NCBI GenBank assembly: GCA_040380145.1
Contig: JBEIJQ010000026.1
Span: 1-23,568 of the forward strand
DNA length: 23,568 bases
DNA from: JBEIJQ01 sp040380145
Lineage (GTDB): Bacteria; Bacteroidota; Bacteroidia; Chitinophagales; Saprospiraceae
Reading direction: 5' to 3'
A program made the translations under genes and the position numbers. Below the pieces are notes generated by a model. That model was not told where the DNA came from. It ran no database searches and saw nothing but the letters and a program-made list of their open reading frames with translations. Positions 14,530 to 21,781 of this stretch are shown here, one piece after another. The first letter of the stretch is position 1. Each line of letters opens with the position of its first letter.

Positions 14530-14547
14530 TCGGTGGGTTGTGGACGA

Positions 14548-14555
14548 CAAATATA
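14548..14555 (-). promoter_or_regulatory. -7 promoter element for the methyltransferase
   Basis: TATATTTG on the minus strand is an exact TAnnTTTG match 18 nt before the ATG at 14529. It would give a leader of about 12 nt and argues against the upstream TTG start. Confidence 0.6.
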
Positions 14556-14869
14556 GAAACAGCCGCGCATGGTCGGCGGAAAAACAAGCGGTGCATGGTC
14601 TGGCCTGTATTTCGCCCGCACTTTGGTGCCATGAGACCGGCTCATTCCCTCTTCAACAGCATGGAGAGTGGTTTTACAGACGGAATTCCGATTTTTTACA
14701 AAAAAAAATACCGCTCTATCCGATTATTCTCCTTTTCTCCGAGCGCATGGCCAATTCCTTTTTTCTTTTTATTTTTAAAAATAAAATATATAAAAATCAG
14801 ATATTCAATTTTTTGTATATTTTTTTTCCGCTTTTCGGATTTCGTTGGCACACAATGGGGGATCCGCTT
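14556..14869. other. Gene-less intergenic region, partly AT-rich
   Basis: The divergent spacer between the methyltransferase and the deiminase. The half near 14700-14830 is very AT-rich (runs such as TTTTTAAAAATAAAATATAT), unlike the GC-rich genes. A 10-bp palindrome CGGAATTCCG (14681-14690) followed by ATTTTTT could be a weak terminator on the plus strand. I see no tRNA, repeat array or credible small gene. Confidence 0.6.
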
Positions 14870-14877
14870 TATTTTTG
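14870..14877 (+). promoter_or_regulatory. -7 promoter element for the deiminase-Smr operon
   Basis: TATTTTTG matches TAnnTTTG exactly, 30 nt before the ATG at 14908. A TTG at 14845-14847 lies 22 nt upstream, within the 17-23 nt range reported for the phylum. Confidence 0.68.
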
Positions 14878-14907
14878 TGTGTTTTTCATCAAAAAAACAA
14901 AACGCCC

Positions 14908-16680
14908 ATGCGCAAGTCGATTTTTTCTTTTGTCCTGATCGGCTGTTTGTCGGTAGCAACCGGGGCCTTGTTCGGGCAGGGCCGCCGTCCCGCCGACGAT
15001 TCGATGGTGGCTTTTGAGGCGGATGTATCGGTGTCCGCGGGCATTCCCGCGCCACCGGCTTTTGTGCCGCGGGCCGCGGCGGAGTGGGAAGAGATCCAGG
15101 CTTTGGTGATCGCTTGGACGACCTACAATTTCGATCAGGCCGCGCACCAGAACATCCTGACGGAGATCGTGCGCAACGCCCAACAGGAATGTCGGGTGAT
15201 CATCAACTGCGATGTACCGACGTATTCGGAGGCGTACGTGCGCAACTACCTTGCCCAGCGCGGGGTGCCGATGACCAACCTGGAATTTTATGAGATCCCG
15301 TCCAACACTTTTTGGATCCGTGACTATTTTTCCAACGGCATCTACGAAAACGATGTGGACTCGCTGGCCTTCGTGGACTGGTACTACAACCGCCCGAGCC
15401 GTCAGCTCGACAACACCCTGCCCGTGAAACTCGCCGATTCGCTCGGGTACGAGACCTACGAGGCCACGCAAAGCCCCGACCGCCTGCTGGTTCACACCGG
15501 CGGCAATTACATGGGTGACGGCATGGGCACGGCTTTTTCCTCCGAACTGGTGCTCGACGAAAACGCCGATCCCGGGCTCAACCCAAATGTGTACAACGAG
15601 GCCGAGATCGACACCTTGATGAAAAGGTACATGGGCATCCGGCGCTACATCAAAATGCCCACGCTGCCATACGATGGGATCCACCACATCGACATGCACA
15701 TGAAGCTCTTGGACGAGGAAACGCTCTTGGTGGGCCAATATCCCGTCGGGGTTTCCGACGGTCCGCAGATCGAAGCCAACCTGCAGGCCGTGCTGGCGGG
15801 CTATCTGTCTTCTTTCGGCACGCCCTACAGGGTCGTGCGCATTCCCATGCCGCCCGACATCAACGGTCGCTACCCCGATCAGGGCGGTGATTACCGCACC
15901 TATACCAACGCCGTTTTCGTCAATCGGACGATCCTGCTGCCCATCTACGAGGAACGCTACGACACCACGGCACTTCGGATCTGGCGCGAGGCCATGCCGG
16001 GATATCGCGTGGTGGGCATCCCTTGCGACGACATGATCAATCTTTCTGGGGCCATCCACTGCATCACCCACTGCGTGCCCGCCGCCGATCCCCTGCGCAT
16101 CGTGCACCGCTCGTTGGGCGACCGCTGCGCCGACCAGCCGGTGGCCGTGACGGCGCTGGCCCAGCATCGCTCGGGCATCCAAGAAGCCGAGCTTCGCTGG
16201 ACATTGGACACCGCCTTGGGCTGGAACACCGTGCCGATGCAGCCCGTGGGGCTGGACTCTTTCGTCGGGTTCATCCCCCCGCAGGCCGATGGAGCCGTGG
16301 TGCATTATTATGTGCGCGCCGTGTCCAACAGCGGCAAGGAAATGTCGCGTCCCATGCCGGCCCCACAAGGTTTTTGGCGCTTTCGGAGCGATTGCCCCAC
16401 GGGACTGGCCGATCCGTCCCGTCCTTTTCAGACGATCAGGGCCTACCCCAATCCCGCCCGCGGCGAGGTGGTGCTGGAATGTCCGGGCGCCGGGGGCGGA
16501 TCGGCCTCGGTCTGGATATCGGATGTCTCCGGTCGAATGCTCGGCCTGTTGTATCGGGGCGGCATTGCGCCTGAGGGCCCACTGCGTCTGGACATCGGCG
16601 GATATGCGCCCGGCACCTATTTCCTCACGGTGGTCACGGCCGACGGGCAGGCCACGGCCAAAATCGTTTTGCAGAGATGA
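14908..16680 (+). CDS. Secreted peptidylarginine/agmatine deiminase family protein, T9SS cargo
   Basis: A 590-residue protein with a Sec signal (MRKSIFSFVLIGCLSVATGA). Residues about 50-395 form a PAD_porph guanidine-deiminase domain. Catalytic positions can be matched to Porphyromonas PPAD: Asp139 in WIRDY, His260 and Asp262 in HHIDMH, Asn334 in TYTNA, and the nucleophile Cys385 in GAIHCITH. The family hydrolyses agmatine or peptidyl-arginine to the carbamoyl/citrulline product and ammonia. A beta-sandwich region follows (about 400-500), then a T9SS type A domain (about 510-590, YPNPARGEVVLE ... ATAKIVLQR), so the enzyme should be on the surface or released. Secretion favours a protein or peptide substrate over cytosolic agmatine, but this is inference. 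The stop overlaps the next start (ATGA). Confidence 0.9.
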   Translation: MRKSIFSFVLIGCLSVATGALFGQGRRPADDSMVAFEADVSVSAGIPAPPAFVPRAAAEWEEIQALVIAWTTYNFDQAAHQNILTEIVRNAQQECRVIINCDVPTYSEAYVRNYLAQRGVPMTNLEFYEIPSNTFWIRDYFSNGIYENDVDSLAFVDWYYNRPSRQLDNTLPVKLADSLGYETYEATQSPDRLLVHTGGNYMGDGMGTAFSSELVLDENADPGLNPNVYNEAEIDTLMKRYMGIRRYIKMPTLPYDGIHHIDMHMKLLDEETLLVGQYPVGVSDGPQIEANLQAVLAGYLSSFGTPYRVVRIPMPPDINGRYPDQGGDYRTYTNAVFVNRTILLPIYEERYDTTALRIWREAMPGYRVVGIPCDDMINLSGAIHCITHCVPAADPLRIVHRSLGDRCADQPVAVTALAQHRSGIQEAELRWTLDTALGWNTVPMQPVGLDSFVGFIPPQADGAVVHYYVRAVSNSGKEMSRPMPAPQGFWRFRSDCPTGLADPSRPFQTIRAYPNPARGEVVLECPGAGGGSASVWISDVSGRMLGLLYRGGIAPEGPLRLDIGGYAPGTYFLTVVTADGQATAKIVLQR

Positions 16681-17792
16681 ACTTCGCTCCGGGAGACCGC
16701 ATCCGCTTTGTTTATACCGGCCAAGAGGCCGTGGTCATTTCGGTTGATTTCGATGGCATGCTGTCGGTGCGCACCCTGCCCGAAGGCGAGGTATTGCCCG
16801 CCTTCGCCGAGGACGTGGTGGCTTTGGCGGATTTCCGGGGCGTGGTGGCCCCGCCGATGGCCAAGCCGCCGAAGCCGCCGAAAGTCGCGCCCAAGCGCAC
16901 CTCCGACCTTTTTTTCGAATCTGACGCGGCTTTTCGGGAAATGGAAAGGCGGTTGGAGGGCAAGGAAACAGATCCGGTAAAAAAAGCGGGTCCGACCGCC
17001 GGCGAAATTTCTTTGGAAGGCGTCCGCCCCATCGCTTTGGGCCCCGACTCCGGCCTGCACCTATTGTTCCGGGCAGTCCCCGCCGGCACGGAAGTGCCCG
17101 TGTACCTGCTCAACGACACGAACCGTTCTTTTGGCTGTACGCTGAGGTGGCTGGCCGATGGGGCGCCTTTCGACAGTTTGAAACTGCACCTGCCGGTGCG
17201 TACCTGTTTTCCCGTGACGGGGCTGACCCCGGAACGGTTGGGCGCGCGCTTGGAAGTCGAGTTGGACATACCGGTGCTCGGTTTGAAAAAAACGGTCCGG
17301 ATCAAGCCCAAGAACATCTTTGCCTGGCACACCGGTTTTCCGCACACGGATTTCGCGGCGGGGCTGTTGACCTTGGCCGACCGCTTGGTCGGTGCGCCCG
17401 CCGGACCGGACTTGGCGGAGTATGCCCGCAGCACGGCACGCCGGTCGCCATCGACGGACGGGGACGACGGATACCGGCTCCGTTCGGCATTCGATCCCGA
17501 GCGATTGGCGCGCTTTCCCAAGGACATCGACCTGCACATCGAAAAACTGGTGCGGGATCCCGCCGCCGTTTCGCCCGCCGATGCGCTCCGCATACAATTG
17601 GCCGCCTTCGAAGATTACCTGCACGAGGCGATCGAGCTGGGCGTACCCTCGTTCCACGTGATCCACGGGCTGGGCACCGGCCGGTTGCGCCAAGAAGTGG
17701 AAAAGCGGCTCCGCGACGATCCACATGTACGGGATTTCCACAACGGGCACCATCCGAACTACGGATTCGGGGCTACCGAGGTGTTCCTTTGA
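16677..17792 (+). CDS. DUF2027 / Smr domain protein
   Basis: A 371-residue protein. The N-terminus (MNFAPGDRIRFVYTGQEAVV) is an SH3-like small beta-barrel, followed by a Pro/Lys linker (60-74) and a DUF2027-type beta-rich domain (about 110-215). The C-terminal 90 residues are an Smr domain: IDLHIEKL (284-291), then HVIHGLGTGRLR (327-338), the LDxH-like and HGxGxG motifs of nucleases related to the MutS2 tail. Some Smr domains nick DNA, others cleave mRNA at stalled ribosomes; IDLH keeps the catalytic His-type signature. It overlaps the deiminase gene by 4 nt, so it is translationally coupled, though no functional link is evident. A weak hairpin TTGGC/GCCAA follows at about 17813. Confidence 0.88.
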   Translation: MNFAPGDRIRFVYTGQEAVVISVDFDGMLSVRTLPEGEVLPAFAEDVVALADFRGVVAPPMAKPPKPPKVAPKRTSDLFFESDAAFREMERRLEGKETDPVKKAGPTAGEISLEGVRPIALGPDSGLHLLFRAVPAGTEVPVYLLNDTNRSFGCTLRWLADGAPFDSLKLHLPVRTCFPVTGLTPERLGARLEVELDIPVLGLKKTVRIKPKNIFAWHTGFPHTDFAAGLLTLADRLVGAPAGPDLAEYARSTARRSPSTDGDDGYRLRSAFDPERLARFPKDIDLHIEKLVRDPAAVSPADALRIQLAAFEDYLHEAIELGVPSFHVIHGLGTGRLRQEVEKRLRDDPHVRDFHNGHHPNYGFGATEVFL

Positions 17793-17855
17793 ATCCTTCG
17801 GAAGTCCTTTTTGGCTCCGCCAAGGGCTTTTGCGTGCAAAAAGTCGAAAAGTTGC

Positions 17856-17863
17856 TATTTTTG
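17856..17863 (+). promoter_or_regulatory. -7 promoter element for the DUF2723-rpiB operon
   Basis: TATTTTTG matches TAnnTTTG exactly, 69 nt before the ATG at 17932. TTTG at 17829-17832, 23 nt upstream, could be the -33 box. Confidence 0.65.
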
Positions 17864-17931
17864 GCCCTCCTTGAAAACTGTTTTTTCTCCATAAAAAGGA
17901 TCGGAAGAATCCCTATTTTTTTCCAAGTCCC

Positions 17932-20900
17932 ATGAATTTCAAAAACCTCAACAACGCCGTCGGCTGGATCGTCTTTTTGGTGGCCGCGGCGGTCTATTTC
18001 TACAGTGCGGAACCTACGGTCAGCCTTTGGGACTGCGGGGAATTCATCTCGGCGGCGCACAAGCTCCAAGTCGTGCACCCGCCCGGAGCGCCGTTGTTTT
18101 TGATGATCGGGCGGTTGTTCGCCTGGACCGCAGAGCTGGTTTCCGACCAGCCGTCCGACATTGCGCGGGCTGTCAATTTCTTGTCGGGCATCAGCGGGGC
18201 CTTCAACGCCCTGTTCATTTTTTGGATCACCACGATGCTGGCCAAAATGGCCTTGGTGGGCCGTCGCGAAATGACCGATCAGGGCGATATCATCGCCACG
18301 CTGGGCGCCGGTGTGGTGGCCGGCCTGTCCTGCACCTTCATAACTTCGGTGTGGTTTTCGGCCGTAGAGGGCGAAGTCTATGCCATGTCGGGGATGTTCA
18401 CGGCATTGATCGTCTGGGCGATGATGCGCTGGTACACGGCACCGGAAACCCCGTATGTGGACCGCTGGCTGATGTTCGTGGCCTTCGTGCTGGGCCTGTC
18501 GAGCACCGTGCACTTGCTGAGCCTCTTGGCCATTCCCGTGCTGACGATGCTTTACGCGATGAAGCGCCACCGCGCAGCCGATTTTCTCTCTTCCGGAGAA
18601 GGTGGGGACATGGCCAGCCTCCAAGCATTGTTCGTGAGCATTTTGGCCGGTGTATTCTTGCTCGGATTTTTCCAATACTTTGTCATTCCCGTGGTGCCCA
18701 CCATCGGAGCTTGGTTTGACTATTCATTTACCAACTCGGGGGGACTGCCCGCCGGAACCGGCCTGCTTTTCTTCGTGCTGTTGTTGGGCGCGCTGATCGG
18801 CTCGGTGGTGCGCTATGCCAACGACCACAACAAGCCCTGGTTGCAGAAGGCGGCCTTGGGCTTTGGATTGGTGATGCTGGGCTTTTCCACCTACACGATG
18901 ATTTTGGTGCGCGCGAATGCGAACACGCCCTTGAACATGAACGATCCCAGCGATCCGTTCACCTTTGTTTCGTACCTCAAGCGCGAACAGTACGGCGACC
19001 GGCCGCTTTTCTATGGCCCCCATTTCAACTCCGAGCCTACCGGATACAAGGCCAAAAACAATGCATACCAACCCATCGACGGGAAATACCAGCTGACCAA
19101 GCGTTCCTTCGATTATGAGTATGCCTCCAAGGATATGATGCTGCTGCCCAGGCTGGGCCACTCGGAGGATCACCAAAAGCGGGGATATCAGCAATGGATC
19201 GATTACGACCCGAAAGGCAATCCCGATTTCGGCAACAACCTGTCGTTTTTGTTCCGCTATCAGATCGGATGGATGTATTTCCGCTATTTCGCTTGGAACT
19301 TCATAGGACGGCAAAACGGCGAGCAGGGTTTCGGCAACGACCCCACCTCGGGCAACTGGATCAGCGGCGTGGCTCCGATCGACAACGCACGGTTGTACGA
19401 TATGAGCAATATGACCCAGGATATGGCGGAGGATCCTTCCCGCAATACCTATTATTTCCTGCCGTTCTTGCTGGGGATGATCGGGATGATCTATCATTTT
19501 TACAAGCGTCCCTCCGAAGCGGGCATGGTAATGCTCCTGTTTTTGATGACGGGTCTGGCGATCGTCTTCTACGCCAACGAGCCGCCGCGTGAGCCGCGGG
19601 AACGCGATTACAGCTACGCGGGTTCTTTCTTCACTTTCACGATTTGGCTGGGAATGGGCGTCATCGGGTTGTACAAGGTACTCAAACTCATCGTTCCTTC
19701 CACCGCGGCAGCTGCCGTCGTTTCGGCCCTGACGGTGTTGGTCCCCATCCAAATGGGCGTCGAAAACTGGGACGACCACTCCCGTGCCACCCACTGGGCC
19801 GCCCGCGACTACGCCGCCAACTTCCTGAACTCGGTCGCACCCAATGCCGTGATCTTCACCTACGGCGACAACGACACCTATCCGCTGTGGTATTGCCAAG
19901 AAGTCGAGGGCATCCGCCGCGATGTGCGGGTGGTCAACTTCTCGCTGCTCGGCGTGGATTGGTACATCGACCAGCTCCGCCGCAAGATCAACGACTCTCC
20001 GGCCATTGCCATGTCGCTCGATTCGGCCAGTTACCGCGGCTCGATGGGCGACTATGTGATGCTCGGCGTTCCCAAGGACGACAATGTGGTGATGCCCGCC
20101 CTCTCCGCGATCGCCAAGGTCAACAAGGAAACAGGCGGCAAATACAGTCAGCTGCTCCAGCGCACCGAACCGCCCTTCTACGAGCCCATCCAACTGCCGA
20201 CGCGCAATTTCGTGGTGCCGATCGACAGTGCCGCCGTTCGCCGGGATTCCACTCTGGCGGACATCCCCGATAGCCTGCTGCTCAAAGAATTCCGTTTCAC
20301 TTTTGGCAATACTTACTGGGAAACGCCCGGGGCCAAACTCAAAGATGTCGGACGCGATGCGATGTACAAAGATATGCTCGCGGTATTGGACATCGTGGCC
20401 AACAACATCAATTCCCGCCCGATCTACTTCGCCGTGACGGTCCGCGAAGACAAAATCGCCGGACTGCGCGACTACCTCCGCTTGGAAGGCCTCGGCCTCC
20501 GCATCGTCCCCATGCGCACCCGCTCCAGCCCCACCTTCCCCGGCGTGATGGGATACGGCGATGTGGATGCAGACCGCTGCTACGACATCATCATGAACAA
20601 GTGGAAGTGGGGCAATTTCGACGACGAAAACCACCGCACCTTCGTTGACCGCAGCTATGGCCCCAGCGTGAGCTCCATGCAGCTGATCATGCTCCGAACG
20701 GCCGAAGCCTTGGCCCAAAAAGGCCAAAAAGACAAAGCAGTGGCCTTGTTGAAAAAATTCTTCGATGTTTTCCCCAACAACAACTTCCCGTGGGACAAAA
20801 ACTTCGCGGAATATGCCCTGAAGCAAATGTTGGATGCCGGGGCCGTCGAAGAGGCCAAACCTTACTTGTCGGCTTTCGCCGCCGTCCTCCAGGAAAATCT

Positions 20901-21270
20901 CGATTTTTATGCCTCTTTGGGCGATGTGACCGCGTTGGATTATCCTTCCCTTTCCGGTCAATACGCCAAATTGAAAGGTTTCATCAAAGATCCGGCCCAA
21001 GCCAAGGAAATCGAGATGGAAATGAGCCAAAAGTCCATGGCCTACAGGGACTTGTTGAATTCCGATCTGGTCTATTTCAAAGACGATGCGGGCCGCATCC
21101 TCCGCTCCATCCAAACCCTCCGCCAGGATTTGGGCGATCCGTCCGTGCCGGAGGAAACGCGCAAGTTGTTCTTCGATCCGCTCAGTGCCTATGTACAGCC
21201 CACCCAATTCGAGCTGTTTGTGGACACTTTGATGAAAAACAATACACCTCCCCCCCCTCCCGGCAAATGA
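17932..21270 (+). CDS. DUF2723 membrane protein (GT-C / protein O-mannosyltransferase-like)
   Basis: A 1112-residue integral membrane protein. The first half has about a dozen hydrophobic segments; the first loop holds SLWDCGEFISAAHKL (31-45) and VVHPPGAPLF (48-57), the DUF2723 hallmark, where Asp34 and Glu37 sit like the catalytic acids of GT-C glycosyltransferases. PPREPRERDYSYAGSF lies before the last membrane segments. The soluble half starts with FTYGDNDTYPLWYCQEV and ends in helical repeat-like sequence. The human DUF2723 protein TMEM260 is an O-mannosyltransferase, and Bacteroidota glycosylate many exported proteins, so a lipid-linked-mannose-dependent transferase role is reasonable but unproven here. 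It ends in PPPPPGK and overlaps rpiB by 4 nt. Confidence 0.9.
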   Translation: MNFKNLNNAVGWIVFLVAAAVYFYSAEPTVSLWDCGEFISAAHKLQVVHPPGAPLFLMIGRLFAWTAELVSDQPSDIARAVNFLSGISGAFNALFIFWITTMLAKMALVGRREMTDQGDIIATLGAGVVAGLSCTFITSVWFSAVEGEVYAMSGMFTALIVWAMMRWYTAPETPYVDRWLMFVAFVLGLSSTVHLLSLLAIPVLTMLYAMKRHRAADFLSSGEGGDMASLQALFVSILAGVFLLGFFQYFVIPVVPTIGAWFDYSFTNSGGLPAGTGLLFFVLLLGALIGSVVRYANDHNKPWLQKAALGFGLVMLGFSTYTMILVRANANTPLNMNDPSDPFTFVSYLKREQYGDRPLFYGPHFNSEPTGYKAKNNAYQPIDGKYQLTKRSFDYEYASKDMMLLPRLGHSEDHQKRGYQQWIDYDPKGNPDFGNNLSFLFRYQIGWMYFRYFAWNFIGRQNGEQGFGNDPTSGNWISGVAPIDNARLYDMSNMTQDMAEDPSRNTYYFLPFLLGMIGMIYHFYKRPSEAGMVMLLFLMTGLAIVFYANEPPREPRERDYSYAGSFFTFTIWLGMGVIGLYKVLKLIVPSTAAAAVVSALTVLVPIQMGVENWDDHSRATHWAARDYAANFLNSVAPNAVIFTYGDNDTYPLWYCQEVEGIRRDVRVVNFSLLGVDWYIDQLRRKINDSPAIAMSLDSASYRGSMGDYVMLGVPKDDNVVMPALSAIAKVNKETGGKYSQLLQRTEPPFYEPIQLPTRNFVVPIDSAAVRRDSTLADIPDSLLLKEFRFTFGNTYWETPGAKLKDVGRDAMYKDMLAVLDIVANNINSRPIYFAVTVREDKIAGLRDYLRLEGLGLRIVPMRTRSSPTFPGVMGYGDVDADRCYDIIMNKWKWGNFDDENHRTFVDRSYGPSVSSMQLIMLRTAEALAQKGQKDKAVALLKKFFDVFPNNNFPWDKNFAEYALKQMLDAGAVEEAKPYLSAFAAVLQENLDFYASLGDVTALDYPSLSGQYAKLKGFIKDPAQAKEIEMEMSQKSMAYRDLLNSDLVYFKDDAGRILRSIQTLRQDLGDPSVPEETRKLFFDPLSAYVQPTQFELFVDTLMKNNTPPPPPGK

Positions 21271-21698
21271 AAACGATAGCCATCGGCTGCGACCACGCCG
21301 GCTATCCCTACAAATCCGCCGTGGTGTCCCTGCTCAACGGGCAGGGGCACCGCGTGCTGGATTTCGGGACCGATTCGCCGGAATCGGTGGACTATCCGGA
21401 TTTCGTGCATCCCGTGGCCCGGGCCGTGCTCTCCGGCGAGGCCGATCTGGGCGTGGTGATGTGCGGCAGCGGCAACGGAGTGGCCATCACGGCCAACAAA
21501 TACGCGGGCATCCGCGCGGCCCTGTGCTGGAAAGCCGAACTGGCCGAACTGGCCCGCCGGCACAACGACGCCAATGTGCTCGCCCTGCCGGTTCGTTTCG
21601 TCAGCGAAGAAGAATCGCTCGCCATGGTGGAAGCCTTCGTCGCCACCGATTTCGAGGGTGGCCGGCACGGGACCCGCGTGGCCAAGATCAACTGTTGA
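21267..21698 (+). CDS. rpiB: Ribose-5-phosphate isomerase B
   Basis: A 143-residue RpiB/LacAB protein that interconverts ribose 5-phosphate and ribulose 5-phosphate in the pentose phosphate pathway. Motifs: IGCDHAGYPYK (6-16) binding the phosphate side, VDYPDFVHPVA, the catalytic Cys66 in VMCGSGNGVAI (64-74) with the anion hole GSGNG, and ARRHNDANVL (96-105) carrying His99. The length is standard. The ATG overlaps the TGA of the DUF2723 gene (ATGA), so it needs no separate promoter. Why this metabolic enzyme is coupled to a membrane glycosyltransferase is not clear; pairing by shared transcription alone is possible. Confidence 0.96.
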   Translation: MKTIAIGCDHAGYPYKSAVVSLLNGQGHRVLDFGTDSPESVDYPDFVHPVARAVLSGEADLGVVMCGSGNGVAITANKYAGIRAALCWKAELAELARRHNDANVLALPVRFVSEEESLAMVEAFVATDFEGGRHGTRVAKINC

Positions 21699-21724
21699 AG
21701 CTCTTCTTTTTTTAGAAAAAAATT

Positions 21725-21742
21725 ATCCCCGAGCGGGATTTT
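21725..21742 (+). terminator. Weak hairpin downstream of rpiB
   Basis: ATCCC pairs with GGGAT around CGAGC, followed by TTT only. It may be a weak terminator before the next gene. No exact -7 promoter was found in the 83-nt gap, so readthrough into the fusion gene is possible. Confidence 0.35.
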
Positions 21743-21781
21743 GGAACCTCTTTTTTTACAAAAAACCATCAGTCCGTTCGT

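Noticed and set aside
14696..15055. Lys/Arg-rich minus-strand frame across the AT-rich spacer
   Set aside because: Composition follows the A/T runs and it overlaps the deiminase start and promoter.
18724..21207. 827-codon minus-strand frame opposite the DUF2723 gene
   Set aside because: A codon-bias shadow; its composition (many Val, Gly, His, no conserved motif) and lack of promoter argue against it.
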